Notes: generated by a model not told the origin, from the letters alone. A stretch of DNA of 40,177 nt from an uncultured Lachnoclostridium sp. (GCA_944376715.1 CALWDO010000027.1:1-40177), one strand, 5' to 3'; positions 9,210 through 17,872 are shown, numbered from the stretch's first letter. Made by a program: numbers and translations.

Positions 9210-9223
9210 TTGCGCCGGCGCAA
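9210..9223. repeat. Palindrome TTGCGCCGGCGCAA, copy 1
   Basis: A perfect 14-bp palindrome, one base beyond the tail tube stop codon and 17 bases before the terminator stem. The same 12-base core TGCGCCGGCGCA recurs at 9911-9922, 25626-25637, 27054-27065 and 38799-38810. Confidence 0.7.
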
Positions 9224-9224
9224 T

Positions 9225-9749
9225 TTAGCACAAACTTTTGATCTTCGCCAGAAGATCTTTTCCGTTTACTTTGTAGACCGTATTCAGCTTGTCCAGCTCG
9301 ATCAGCGTCTCCCCTTCTGCCTCGATCAGGATATACATAATCTCTACGGTCACGGATGCATTCATTGCCCCGGCCTGTTTAAAGGTCCCGATGTTGATTC
9401 CCTTGGAACGTCCCCGGATGACGATCCGGAGCCCTTTTGCTTCCAGCGCCCCGGTATTTTTATTGGTAAGCTGCGCCGCCCCGCGAAGCGTCAGATCTAA
9501 CGCCTCTGTCGGATCCATCAGTTTCGCCGCTTCCCGGTCCAGGATGCGGAACGGGATCTCGATCTGCTGGGAGCTGAAATGCCCAAGCGCTGACTCTTCG
9601 ATTTCCCCCAGCAGCCCCGGTCCGCTCAAGGTTTCCGTCATGGCGGAAAACTCCGGAAGCGTTACCTCCCCGGTAATCCCTAACAGGCGTTCTCCGGTGA
9701 CGTATAAGTTAAAATCATTGATGATGGACGGTATCTGGTATGTACTCAC
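9225..9749 (-). CDS. Major tail tube protein (P2 FII-like)
   Basis: A 174-residue tube protein. The start STYQIPSIINDFNLYVTG and the following GITGEVTLPEF are characteristic of P2 FII-type tubes, as are the central FRILDREAAKLM and the strand IVIRGRSKGINIGTFKQAG. Hexameric rings of this protein stack to make the inner tube through which DNA passes. It follows the sheath gene after two bases, and the pair would be made in large amounts. A terminator follows it. Confidence 0.92.
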   Translation of the reverse strand: MSTYQIPSIINDFNLYVTGERLLGITGEVTLPEFSAMTETLSGPGLLGEIEESALGHFSSQQIEIPFRILDREAAKLMDPTEALDLTLRGAAQLTNKNTGALEAKGLRIVIRGRSKGINIGTFKQAGAMNASVTVEIMYILIEAEGETLIELDKLNTVYKVNGKDLLAKIKSLC

Positions 9750-9751
9750 TC

Positions 9752-11200
9752 TTACTCACCTCCCAATGCAGTTTCAAGCATGCTCGGATCAAATTCCAGT
9801 GTACAAAGGATGTCTTCCGCCGGCGTATATGGTGCCAGATACATATGGAACTGGATCTTTCCATCCAGAATATCCTCGATCGGATTCTCTGCCGCCAGAT
9901 ACTCCATCCTTGCGCCGGCGCATTTTCCCTGTGCCGTATAACTGTTGCCCCGGATATTTTCACTGTCTACAATGGATTCGATCAAACGGTAATTTGCCGG
10001 ATCATCTACTTTCTGGAAATAGGTCAGGATGAAACTATTCCCCCACCAGGTAAAGAACCGTCGGCATCCGAACCAGCGGTCTTTCGGATCCTGATTTTCC
10101 GGATAGCAAGCCATATTGTTGCCCCATGCCCTCCATCCGCCTACATTGATCGCCGTGACAATTCCCTGTCCATTCAAGACGTTTGCCTGTACCTGATCCA
10201 GCATGACCTCTGTCCCGTCTTCCAGTACTGTCCCCGCGATCACCATTGCCTTATTGGAGGCGTAGAGGTTCGGGACGTCGTCATTCTGTGCGTCGGTATA
10301 CGCTACCAGCGCGCCGAATACCGCGGAATATTTCAGCTGTTTTGATCCGACCTTAACTTCCGGCCAGAGCACCACGGCATGTTTGTTGATGTACCCGCAG
10401 GTATTCTTCAGGTCCGCGCACTTTGTATACTGGTCTGCCCCAGTGGAACTGCTGTCCAGATCCAGGAGGCACTCACAGGAGAATACCCCGTTGATCTCTT
10501 CACACTTTGTTGCCATCACAACGCCCACATCCGGATCCTGGCTCCAGCCCGGCGCGAGGAGCAATCCCGGCGTCATGCCGAATTTGGGATATACTTTCCG
10601 GATCACTTCCAGACCTGTTTCCGCTCCACTGGACGCATCGTAACCGCCCACCACATCCGTCGCCGTTACCGCCGTCGGATCAATGCTGGTGCTGGTCACC
10701 TTCAGGGTCTCCGCCGCTTCCCCTGCCCCGTCTGCCACCAGGGTAATGACCAGGTATCCTTCTTCGTCAAAGGACAGCGTATAGTCTTCCCCTTCTGTCA
10801 GCGGACTCTCGTTTGCGGTGATGCTTACCGTGCTTTTTAAGATCCCCAGGATCGGCACGGTTGCCTGCATATTAGATACTGATACTGTCGTTTCCTCGTT
10901 CGCCTTTTTATGTTTTGCCGGATCCAGCACATTGATAAAGATCACCGGTGCTACGCCAAACATCTGGAAGCTGGCGTACATGCTCTGGCACAGCGTATAT
11001 GCTGCAAAGTTTTCGCTGTACCCCAGCTGCGCTACGGCTTCTTCGTAGCTGTGGGCGATGACCGGCTCATTTACTGGAGGATTCTCCACCAGGTTGACCG
11101 GAGCCGTTCCGAAGACGACCTGCAGCCCGGCAGTCCCTTCCACCGGCGTGATCATGCTGGTCTCTACTTCCTGGACCCGGATCCCATGCTGATATGCCAT
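9752..11200 (-). CDS. Tail sheath protein (P2 FI-like)
   Basis: At 482 residues this has the standard sheath length. Signals include the N-terminal YQHGIRVQEVETSMITPVEG and VVFGTAPVNL, a variable inserted beta domain around residues 100-170, then GMTPGLLLAPGWSQDPDV. The C-terminal part has YKINGFRT-like elements (here WRAWGNNMACYPENQDPKDR) and FHMYLAPYTPAEDILCTLEF, which builds the mesh that contracts. Contractile sheath plus tube identifies a myovirus-type tail. An ATG with a GGAAGGAGAAAG ribosome site precedes the coding region. Confidence 0.94.
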   Translation of the reverse strand: MAYQHGIRVQEVETSMITPVEGTAGLQVVFGTAPVNLVENPPVNEPVIAHSYEEAVAQLGYSENFAAYTLCQSMYASFQMFGVAPVIFINVLDPAKHKKANEETTVSVSNMQATVPILGILKSTVSITANESPLTEGEDYTLSFDEEGYLVITLVADGAGEAAETLKVTSTSIDPTAVTATDVVGGYDASSGAETGLEVIRKVYPKFGMTPGLLLAPGWSQDPDVGVVMATKCEEINGVFSCECLLDLDSSSTGADQYTKCADLKNTCGYINKHAVVLWPEVKVGSKQLKYSAVFGALVAYTDAQNDDVPNLYASNKAMVIAGTVLEDGTEVMLDQVQANVLNGQGIVTAINVGGWRAWGNNMACYPENQDPKDRWFGCRRFFTWWGNSFILTYFQKVDDPANYRLIESIVDSENIRGNSYTAQGKCAGARMEYLAAENPIEDILDGKIQFHMYLAPYTPAEDILCTLEFDPSMLETALGGE

Positions 11201-11217
11201 ATTCTTTCTCCTTCCTT

Positions 11218-11448
11218 TTACGCTTTATATTTCATTGCTTTCTGGTAAAATACATACGTCGCGCCGTCTTTCCGCTCAATTTCCGCGGTTGCGTTCGCCA
11301 GCTTTTCTACCGGCACCAGAAGGCTCCGGAAAGCCGGCTCTTTCTTCATAGCCGCCTCCAGTTCCTTACTTGGACCATTGTTATAGATCGTCCCGTGTAC
11401 CGCTACGCCTGGTACCGTCGGGCCGATATATACTTTTACATTGATCAT
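11218..11448 (-). CDS. Small conserved tail-neck protein, unknown
   Basis: A 76-residue product starting MINVKVYIGPTVPGVAVHGT and ending with a YVFYQKAMKYKA strand. I do not recognise a named domain. Its place between the head-tail completion genes and the sheath, and a four-base overlap with the gene before it, make a virion or assembly role likely. Similar small proteins occur just before the sheath in many Clostridia prophages. No membrane segment or signal peptide is visible. Confidence 0.75.
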   Translation of the reverse strand: MINVKVYIGPTVPGVAVHGTIYNNGPSKELEAAMKKEPAFRSLLVPVEKLANATAEIERKDGATYVFYQKAMKYKA

Positions 11449-11909
11449 GTATATGGACTCTCCTTTCTGATCGCGGGCGTCTCAAAAACCATCGCCGCTG
11501 CCCCGATGAAGTAGGGGAACGACCTTTCTTCCTGAAGCTCCCATTCAAATTTGTCTGTTGCCCTGTAAAATCTTCCCATGATGGGGTTCTTTGCAAACCG
11601 CTCCTGGATTTTTTGGATCACATGCAGCACCCACTTGTGCCCCTGGTTTTCCATATTGTCATCAAAACAGGCAATCCAGAAGGTGACCGTCACCTCCTGG
11701 GGGCTTATCCCGTCTTTGACTTCCCCGTTTTCTATCCTCACAATGAGATACGGGACATAATCCCGATCCGACAGGTTGTCACGGATGGGAAGATCCTGCC
11801 CATGTACGTTCAGCGCTACCCACTCATGTGCGGAATTTAAGAAACGGTCATCAGAAAAGACGCTGCGCATCTCTTCGCACAGCGCCTCCTGGAAATCTTC
11901 TGCTGTCAT
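11445..11909 (-). CDS. Probable tail terminator / neck protein
   Basis: A 154-residue protein with an alpha/beta pattern: MTAEDFQEALCEEMRSVF, then DYVPYLIVRIENGEVKD, then VTVTFWIACFDDNMENQGHK followed by a long helix. This strand-helix layout and its position after the Z-like gene recall tail terminator proteins (lambda gpU position), which cap the tail and receive the head. The assignment is by position and overall shape; I see no diagnostic motif. It shares a four-base overlap with the small protein that follows. Confidence 0.65.
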   Translation of the reverse strand: MTAEDFQEALCEEMRSVFSDDRFLNSAHEWVALNVHGQDLPIRDNLSDRDYVPYLIVRIENGEVKDGISPQEVTVTFWIACFDDNMENQGHKWVLHVIQKIQERFAKNPIMGRFYRATDKFEWELQEERSFPYFIGAAAMVFETPAIRKESPYT

Positions 11910-11911
11910 AG

Positions 11912-12493
11912 TTACCTCCCAAGGATCCGGTCCACCTGCTTTTCAATCTCTGCGTGCAGATGTTCCTGGATCTGTTCTTCCACGACTCCGTATACCCTGG
12001 TCTGGCTCCCGATCATCTGCGGGACGGACGGCCCATAATAGATATGCAGCGGAAGCCTCCTGCTCCCGATCCTCTGTGCGATCGCCGTCATCCCGCTCTT
12101 CATTTTTGCTACAAATGCTTTCCGCCCTGGTTCTCCAAGTTCTGTCATCGCACTTGACTTCAGGACTTTCGCCTTTGCTCCTGCTCCCCAGTACCCGATC
12201 TCATTTTTCTGGTACTTAAAATCTGACAAAAGCATAGGGCGTCCCGTTACCACTAACATCGCGGTCGGGCGCGTTCTCTTTGCATTGACTATGCGAATCG
12301 CCTTTTTGAATCTTGGCCTTTTTACCGCGTATGTCTGCTGTGCCTGTACTGCCAGATCCTCCCGCGCACGCTTTGCCGTCTCATTGACCGCTTTCGCCAG
12401 AGCATCCGGGGCCTTGTCATCCAGGTCGCCCAGGTCACTTTTCAAGTGCTGATACAGTTCGTTGTCAAATTCAAATTCTGCCAGCTTTGCCAT
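11912..12493 (-). CDS. Minor tail protein Z-like head-tail completion protein
   Basis: A 193-residue protein of the prophage minor tail protein Z (GpZ) type: an N-terminal helix with APDALAKAVNETAKRAREDL, then TYAVKRPRFKKAIRIV and a basic middle, and the common GLPRxPL-like turn here as GSRRLPLHIYYGPSVPQMIG. Z in lambda is needed to make tails competent to join heads. The overlap with the preceding FII-like gene (23 bases) and the order E, FI-like, FII-like, Z-like follow lambda. Confidence 0.85.
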   Translation of the reverse strand: MAKLAEFEFDNELYQHLKSDLGDLDDKAPDALAKAVNETAKRAREDLAVQAQQTYAVKRPRFKKAIRIVNAKRTRPTAMLVVTGRPMLLSDFKYQKNEIGYWGAGAKAKVLKSSAMTELGEPGRKAFVAKMKSGMTAIAQRIGSRRLPLHIYYGPSVPQMIGSQTRVYGVVEEQIQEHLHAEIEKQVDRILGR

Positions 12494-12815
12494 AAGACCG
12501 ATTTGCCTCCATCGTGATGCTATAGACGCCGTATTCGTCTACGGCGTCTGTAACCAAATACATCTGTCCGTCCAACTTGATCGCTGTGCCATGTGCTGGA
12601 AGCGGACCAAAATCTTCTGGTCGGACATACATCAGGATTTTTCTTGTGTAGATGCCATCCATATTCGACTTTTCCTTTTTCTGCCTCTCAATGATCTCGC
12701 TCTCATCGATCAGGACGGTCATCTGCTTTCCGTTTACCAGATGCTCATCGGCAAATTCCAATTCATTCAAAAAAATCTTCTGGACATCTGCCTTGATTTC
12801 ATCTTTGAAACTCAT
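12471..12815 (-). CDS. Head-tail joining protein, lambda FII-like by position
   Basis: A 114-residue product: FKDEIKADVQKIFLNELEFA, then a beta-rich middle with KQMTVLIDESE, IYTRKILMYVRPEDFGPLP and GTAIKLDGQMYLVTDAVDEY. The mixed helix then beta-barrel plan fits the small head-tail attachment proteins (lambda FII group). It overlaps both neighbours, so is probably made with them. The family name is an inference from position, length and fold pattern rather than a strong motif. Confidence 0.7.
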   Translation of the reverse strand: MSFKDEIKADVQKIFLNELEFADEHLVNGKQMTVLIDESEIIERQKKEKSNMDGIYTRKILMYVRPEDFGPLPAHGTAIKLDGQMYLVTDAVDEYGVYSITMEANRSYGKAGRI

Positions 12816-13228
12816 CCCACCGGATCCTCCGCTTCCAGATCCGGTAACTCATCCTCCTGTCCTTCCAGGATAGCTTCGACATATTCTGCCTTCTTCGTAC
12901 AGTCCGACACATCAATACCAAGGCTTTCTGCCAAATTCTTCAGGGCTTCATTTTTCATTTTTTCAAGTTCTTCTCTGGTATAGAGTTTCTCTCCGCCTTC
13001 CTGATCCATCTGCACCGTTTCCTTTGTTTCGGCCTCCAAGACGCTTTCTCGGGCGTTTTCTTCAGCGCCCACATATTCTGCAACGCCGCGCCGGACAAAC
13101 CTTTTTGCCACTTCATCGCTACATTCAAAAGGTACGCTTTTTACATCCTTCAGGGCGTGCCTTTTCTGGCCGTTGGAATCCCTGTAAGTAATCCCGACAG
13201 CCCCGCAAGTCACTCTAATCACTGCCAT
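12812..13228 (-). CDS. Capsid-adjacent protein with C-terminal HeH/SAP-like motif
   Basis: A 138-residue protein in the position of lambda FI, directly after the capsid gene. The N-terminus (VIRVTCGAVGITYRDSNGQK) is beta-rich with FVRRGVAEYV at its end. A Glu-rich linker follows, then YTREELEKMKNEALKNLAES and KKAEYVEAIL near the C-terminus, which looks like a short helix-extended loop-helix (HeH/LEM/SAP-like) unit often found in phage head genes. The role may be in head completion or packaging; that is inferred. Confidence 0.7.
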   Translation of the reverse strand: MAVIRVTCGAVGITYRDSNGQKRHALKDVKSVPFECSDEVAKRFVRRGVAEYVGAEENARESVLEAETKETVQMDQEGGEKLYTREELEKMKNEALKNLAESLGIDVSDCTKKAEYVEAILEGQEDELPDLEAEDPVG

Positions 13229-13231
13229 CTA

Positions 13232-14314
13232 TCAGTCACCTCCTAACACGTCGGCCACGATAAACGGACTCTCATTGTTCGGGACGCAGAGCGGCGCGGA
13301 TGTCAGACGTACTTTGCGGATATCGTTGTCTGCGTCGCTGACATATTTGGGCACTTCTTTTTCCGTATAGGTATGGAATTCGCCATCGCTCTGCTCTACC
13401 TGAGTAATCGCACCGTATACGGTACGTCCTGCCGCCGGCGCTGCTACTGCAATTTTCCCCTCCGGGAGGTACTGCTTCGTCGTTCCGTCCACTTCCTCGT
13501 AACTGTCCTCATAGCTCAGGAAATCGATCATCCGTCCTTTGATGTTCAGGCGGGCGATTTTAGCGACTCCGCTTGGAAGAAGCTCCGGATCTACTCCCCC
13601 GATCATATAATTCCGGTTGTCCAAAAGACCAATGATCCATTCATTCGACAAGAAAATTTCCGCCACATCCGGAGCCATCAGAACTTCTGTGGCCGGGAGT
13701 CCACGTTTCGTATTCATGGAAATCATGGCTGCAATATCTGCCAGGATCTGCTTTCCGGACTCCGTCGTGGTATCCCAATTCGTAGACGGGGTGAAGGTTC
13801 CCGGATAAGATTTTCCCTCGTAAAACCGTACCTCACTTGCCTCGTGTTTTCCGAAATCGTCCACATATTCGTCCATCATACACCCGCCGGTAAAGATAAC
13901 GTCTGCCGCCATCTTCTCTTTCCTGCGGGCGATCATCCCGTGCATTTCATCCAGATCCCCGACGATCAATGCGCCCTGGCGCTGCGCCGGGGTCAGGTTC
14001 GGATACAATGCCTCCCCAAATCCGCGCCTTCTCAAGTCGTCAGCCGTCAGCGGGCGCTCCGGTGCGATTTTTCCCGGCGTGAATCGATCCATCCGGTATC
14101 CGTCGCGCACGATGGTGATCCCGCCTTTCCTGGGGGCTACCCAAGGAGCTGCTATCTGTGATCCTTTTTTATATTCCACCAGGACGTCCGTGGTGGCAAA
14201 AATATCCGTCGCTTCATTGGTCGGAAAATACCGATCCAGTAAAAACGTATGGACCGGCGGAAGCTGCCTGACAGACATCAGCAGCGTATGGGTGTCATAA
14301 ATATCAAATGGCAT
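13232..14314 (-). CDS. Major capsid protein (lambda gpE family)
   Basis: A 360-residue capsid protein close to lambda gpE in length and sequence plan: FLLDRYFPTNEATDIFATTD near the start, ISPAVAPRKGG-like region here APWVAPRKGGITI, then PERPLTADDLRRRGFGE. The family turn AADVIFTGGCMMD and the strand SPEDSYEEVDG-like region follow. It folds as HK97-type capsomers that build the icosahedral shell. It comes right after the D decoration gene, as in lambda. Confidence 0.93.
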   Translation of the reverse strand: MPFDIYDTHTLLMSVRQLPPVHTFLLDRYFPTNEATDIFATTDVLVEYKKGSQIAAPWVAPRKGGITIVRDGYRMDRFTPGKIAPERPLTADDLRRRGFGEALYPNLTPAQRQGALIVGDLDEMHGMIARRKEKMAADVIFTGGCMMDEYVDDFGKHEASEVRFYEGKSYPGTFTPSTNWDTTTESGKQILADIAAMISMNTKRGLPATEVLMAPDVAEIFLSNEWIIGLLDNRNYMIGGVDPELLPSGVAKIARLNIKGRMIDFLSYEDSYEEVDGTTKQYLPEGKIAVAAPAAGRTVYGAITQVEQSDGEFHTYTEKEVPKYVSDADNDIRKVRLTSAPLCVPNNESPFIVADVLGGD

Positions 14315-14330
14315 ATTTCTTATTCCTCCT

Positions 14331-14735
14331 TTAAGGTTCCAGCGCTTCCGAGATCAGGATTCCCGCATTGCGGAGAGCCTCTTTCTCTTCTGCGCTGATT
14401 GTGTGTTCTTCAGCTGCAATCAATTTTTCGCTATTAAAATGTCCGGTGCGGTAAGCGGTCGCCACCACGTCCGCATCTGTCCCGACTTCCGTGTCGTCCG
14501 CCAGGATGCAGTTTGCTGTCAGGGTTTCATTTTCTGCCGCCGTAGTTCCCAGGATCACCATTTTCCCATCCCCGGCAGTCCCTCCGGATAATGCCAGCAC
14601 CGTTCCCCTCTTCAGGACAGCTTTCGCAGATGCTTCTTTCCGGATCGTGACCGTAAACGGCACGGCCGGCGGGAACAGGTCGTAGATCAGGTTGTCATAT
14701 TCGGCGCTCCCAAGACTTTCATACAGTTTTCTCAT
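14331..14735 (-). CDS. Head decoration protein (lambda gpD-like)
   Basis: A 134-residue protein that would trim the capsid threefold axes and stabilise the expanded head. Signals are the N-terminal YDNLIYDLFPPAVPFTVTI, then RGTVLALSGGTAGDGKMVIL and CILADDTEVGTDADVVATAY with a FNSEKL turn. These match D-type decoration proteins. Its ATG overlaps the end of the scaffold gene by 17 bases. D then E directly downstream is the lambda order. Confidence 0.88.
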   Translation of the reverse strand: MRKLYESLGSAEYDNLIYDLFPPAVPFTVTIRKEASAKAVLKRGTVLALSGGTAGDGKMVILGTTAAENETLTANCILADDTEVGTDADVVATAYRTGHFNSEKLIAAEEHTISAEEKEALRNAGILISEALEP

Positions 14736-15150
14736 TTTTTACTCCTTTCCCGGCGAGATATGCAGCCATGACTACGCCGATGTCCTTTTCCTCTTCTTCC
14801 TGCGGTGTTATCTGTTGTCCGCTGTTCGGGACTGCTCCGATCGCTGCTGTCCCAGAAGCCTTGCCGTCTGCAGCGAACGCTTTTAAAAAATTTTTACCTT
14901 CCGCAGCACTCTGCTTCATAACCTGGAAGCACAGTTCCTGGGCCGTGCATGGATGGTCCCCATACTTGGCATCCTGCACCATCTTCGGATCCGGGACGGA
15001 AGCCGCAATCGAATCAATCTCTTTGATCCGGTTCCTTTCCGCCTCTACAGCGCCGTCTACCGCTGCCTGGTCCTGGAGGCCATTCCTGGCGTCCTGCTCG
15101 ATCCGGGCTACCAGATCCGGCTCCTGCGCCCTTAATTCTTCAATTGTCAT
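14719..15150 (-). CDS. Capsid scaffold-like protein (C-terminal part of the head protease), own start
   Basis: The 143-residue product begins MTIEELRAQEPDLVARIEQD at an ATG with a strong AGAAGGAGG ribosome site 10 bases upstream. Its pattern (ERNRIKEIDSIAASVPDPKM, AKYGDHPCTAQELCF) is that seen at the C-terminus of ClpP-type phage head proteases. In lambda the scaffold Nu3 is made from a start inside the protease gene C. This looks like the same arrangement, but here the upstream protease frame is broken, so the scaffold may be made only from this internal start. The reading frame is open upstream to 15405, and that extension includes the protease-like LYVNGVSHNIEGLHNVPGS. Confidence 0.8.
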   Translation of the reverse strand: MTIEELRAQEPDLVARIEQDARNGLQDQAAVDGAVEAERNRIKEIDSIAASVPDPKMVQDAKYGDHPCTAQELCFQVMKQSAAEGKNFLKAFAADGKASGTAAIGAVPNSGQQITPQEEEEKDIGVVMAAYLAGKGVKNEKTV

Positions 15151-15287
15151 GTGGTTTTTTCCTCCTTCTGTTGTTTTTGCCGCCTTGTTGGTCGGCCGTC
15201 TATTTGCCGCCGGACGTCTCGCCGGTTTAGCACTTTTCTTAACTGGGATAGATCCCGGCACATTATGTAAGCCCTCAATGTTATGGC

Positions 15288-15971
15288 TTACACCGTTGAC
15301 ATAGAGGATTTCCGGTCGGCGCTCATGCTCATGTCCGGATCTTCCTCCCCCTCTGTGATAATATCCGCGAACCCCTTGTCCAGGGCCTCCCGCCCGGTCA
15401 TCCACGTTTCTTTTGTCATCATGCTGCGCAATGTATCAATGCCAAGCCCGGTCTTCCCACTATAGATCTCCGCGACGGCCCTCTCGCTGGCGTCCATGCC
15501 TTTCATAAGCTGCTTCATGTCCTGAATGTTCAGGCTGTCCCAAAGCATGACGCTGACGCCGTGGATCATAATCAGGGATCCGGGGTACACGGTCACGGTA
15601 TCACCGGCGCACATAATCACACTGGCAGCACTGGCGGCGATCCCTTCTACGATGACATTCACGTTGCCGTCAAGCGCTTTCAGCGCATTGTGGATCGCGA
15701 TCCCGGTGTAAAGGTCGCCCCCGCAGCTATTGAGTTTTACGGTAATGCGTGCTTTATCCTTCACAGCCGCCAAATCCTCCACAAATCCCTCCGGCGTGAT
15801 GTAAAGGCCGGGCTCCGGCTCACCTGTCCACCAGTTGGTCGGCTGCTGGCTCATAACATCGCCATAGAGGGTGATCTCGCCCTCGTCCTCGCTGATTGAG
15901 GCCATATTCCAGAATTTGGCCGCACCCCCTGAAGGTGCCGGCCCCATCTGCAAACGATACTTTCTCTGCAT
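15288..15971 (-). CDS. ClpP-type head maturation protease, apparently frameshifted near its end
   Basis: A 227-residue S14/ClpP-related head protease (role of lambda gpC). The catalytic serine is in EGIAASAASVIMCAGD, the histidine in LIMIHGVSV, with the substrate-groove glycines in LNSCGGDLYTGIAIHNAL. The start follows AGGAGGAGATTAAAG. The frame ends at 15288 after MSMSADRKSSMSTV. In the -1 frame the expected continuation is open (ILYVNGVSHNIEGLHNVP). A single A missing from the AAA at 15309-15311 would explain this, since restoring it gives DRKILYVNGV. The catalytic domain itself is intact. Confidence 0.85.
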   Translation of the reverse strand: MQRKYRLQMGPAPSGGAAKFWNMASISEDEGEITLYGDVMSQQPTNWWTGEPEPGLYITPEGFVEDLAAVKDKARITVKLNSCGGDLYTGIAIHNALKALDGNVNVIVEGIAASAASVIMCAGDTVTVYPGSLIMIHGVSVMLWDSLNIQDMKQLMKGMDASERAVAEIYSGKTGLGIDTLRSMMTKETWMTGREALDKGFADIITEGEEDPDMSMSADRKSSMSTV

Positions 15972-15973
15972 CT

Positions 15974-17587
15974 TTAATCTCCTCCTGCTCTTCTGATCTG
16001 GTCTGCAATTACCATCCGTTTTATGGATTCCATAGTATTTTTTGTCTGGCTGTAGACCCCTCCTGCTCCCTCCGGCGTTTTCTTGATCCCCGCCAACTTT
16101 TCATTCTCTTTTTCCAACTGCTCCACGTTCCGGTCCCATGTGCCGCCATTGAGACGGACTGTGCTCTGCTCCCGAGTTGAAAATCCCTGCTCACAGGCCA
16201 GGATCTCCGCAGTAATCTCTTTCACCGGATCCAACTGGCCCTGAGACGGTCCTACCCACTCGCTTCCCAGGTAAGCGTTCCGGATGATCGGGTCAGAGAA
16301 AAAGCCAGGGGCATATATCCTTCCCCTGGCTACCGCCTCGCTCATCCATATTTCATAGCACGGCCGACAGAAATCATCCGCCATCCATTCACGCCTGGTC
16401 CGGAAGCCTTTCCAGGCCTCCATAAGCGCTGCCCGGCTGGCGCTGTAAGAGCTGTTGAACTCCTTCAAGAGCAAGTCCTTTGGGATCTCCAGCGCCGCCC
16501 CCACCTGATCGCACATGGCATTGATGAAAATATCGAAAGACCCTGACGGGTGCTTCGGTTCGGAAAAACTGATCTTCTCTCCCGGTTTCATGATGTTGAT
16601 CTCACCCGGACCCATGCTGTATTCATTTTTATCTGAGATTTCCGGCTTCCCCGTCTCGTTAAACGGATTCTCGTCTGTCGGCGCCGTCGTCTCCACGAAG
16701 GCCGAAAAGAAGCTCCCTACAATCGCCGCCATGATCTCCGCTTCTGTATATCTTCTGATCTGCAAGATTGGTTCGATACACTGCGCCAGATAACTGACTC
16801 CCCGGTATTGATCCGGGCGTTCTGAATCCATCACATGGAGCACATTTGGAAGCCCTGTCTGCTCCTGGTATGCCGTTACCCTTGTCCATTCTGTCTTCTC
16901 TGCAGCGCCAAGTTCATAAGGATATGTATTCCGAATATGGTATGCCACAATCGCCCCATTTTTATCGACCTCTACGCCGTCGTATATAACATTTCCTGTC
17001 TCCTGGTTCTTTCCTGTGGTGCATAGCGCCGTGATCCCATTCCCGTCTATCGGGGTTGCCACCCGGTCAGCCTCAACCAGATGGATCCTCATGGAATATG
17101 GATACATACGATTCGTTTCATACTGCTTTATAACGCCAATGCAATCTCCAGACAGAAGCCACGACATCAGAGCCAGCTGCTGGAGGCCGTAGAAGTTATT
17201 GATCCCGGTAGCATCGCATGCCTTCTTCCTTCCTGCCCATAACTGGAATTCCCTTTCCGTTTTTTTCTGCCAAGCATCGGCCTGTTCCGCAGACATTCCA
17301 AGCACCTCCCGGTCGATCCGGCTCTTCAGCCGCAGCCCATTTCCTATGACATTGGTCCGATTGGTCTTGATCGCGGATGTGGCGATCGGCGCTGCCATAT
17401 ATAGCATCCGGGCACGCTGGCGCATAGTGTAATTGTTAAAGTCAATATCTTCTTGTGCGGATCCGCTCATGGCGCGGAACCCTTTCAGCGCACGCCTCCT
17501 CCAGCTCGCCCCCGCATCTCCGTATCCTTTATTCTGCGGTCTGACATTATCCGGCAGGTACAGCCCCAGTTCTTTTACATATTTCAT
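15974..17587 (-). CDS. Portal protein (lambda gpB family)
   Basis: The ATG at 17587 is chosen because of an AGGTGG ribosome site close upstream; the open frame extends further but only shadows the previous gene. The product is 537 residues, the usual lambda-type portal length. Signals: NNYTMRQRARMLYMAAPIAT near the start, KTNRTNVIGNGLRLKS, LMSWLLSGDCIGVI, VLHVMDSERPDQYRGVSYLA and the C-terminal RAALMEAWKGFRTRREWM. The dodecameric portal forms the DNA entry pore at one capsid vertex and binds terminase. Confidence 0.93.
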   Translation of the reverse strand: MKYVKELGLYLPDNVRPQNKGYGDAGASWRRRALKGFRAMSGSAQEDIDFNNYTMRQRARMLYMAAPIATSAIKTNRTNVIGNGLRLKSRIDREVLGMSAEQADAWQKKTEREFQLWAGRKKACDATGINNFYGLQQLALMSWLLSGDCIGVIKQYETNRMYPYSMRIHLVEADRVATPIDGNGITALCTTGKNQETGNVIYDGVEVDKNGAIVAYHIRNTYPYELGAAEKTEWTRVTAYQEQTGLPNVLHVMDSERPDQYRGVSYLAQCIEPILQIRRYTEAEIMAAIVGSFFSAFVETTAPTDENPFNETGKPEISDKNEYSMGPGEINIMKPGEKISFSEPKHPSGSFDIFINAMCDQVGAALEIPKDLLLKEFNSSYSASRAALMEAWKGFRTRREWMADDFCRPCYEIWMSEAVARGRIYAPGFFSDPIIRNAYLGSEWVGPSQGQLDPVKEITAEILACEQGFSTREQSTVRLNGGTWDRNVEQLEKENEKLAGIKKTPEGAGGVYSQTKNTMESIKRMVIADQIRRAGGD

Positions 17588-17595
17588 ATTTCCAC

Positions 17596-17862
17596 CTACC
17601 AATCCCGGGGCACAATCCCCAGTGCGCGGCGGGCGCTTCCGCCGTTCAACTCCGACTCCAGTTCCCGGACCTGTTCTTTCAGCGATCGGATCATCGACTG
17701 GATATTCGCCAGATCCATCTGGTATCTCTGCAGGTTCCTGCTCCCGATGCCATACGCCTGGATTCCTCCGTCCAGCATTTTCTTTTCCTGCGCCAGGTAC
17801 ATTTTCAGGCGCTCTCTTGTCTCTTCCAACTCTTCGCGGATTATTTCTTTCGGCCTTGCCAT
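17596..17862 (-). CDS. Small head-tail joining protein, gpW-position, DUF6148-like
   Basis: An 88-residue protein between terminase and portal, the place of lambda gpW. It is helical, with MYLAQEKKMLDGGIQAYGIG followed by SRNLQRYQMDLANIQSMIRS, a pattern shared with small joining proteins annotated as DUF6148 in Clostridia phages. The name is from memory of that family's pattern. The ribosome site AGGTGAGAGAAG lies just before the ATG, and the stop is 8 bases from the portal start. Confidence 0.78.
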   Translation of the reverse strand: MARPKEIIREELEETRERLKMYLAQEKKMLDGGIQAYGIGSRNLQRYQMDLANIQSMIRSLKEQVRELESELNGGSARRALGIVPRDW

Positions 17863-17872
17863 CTTCTCTCAC

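Noticed and set aside
9289-10032. A 247-residue plus-strand frame
   Set aside because: It spans two convincing genes (tube and sheath) antisense and crosses their boundary, with no promoter.
13373-14161. A 262-residue plus-strand frame
   Set aside because: It is fully antisense to the major capsid gene, lacks family-like sequence and a ribosome site.
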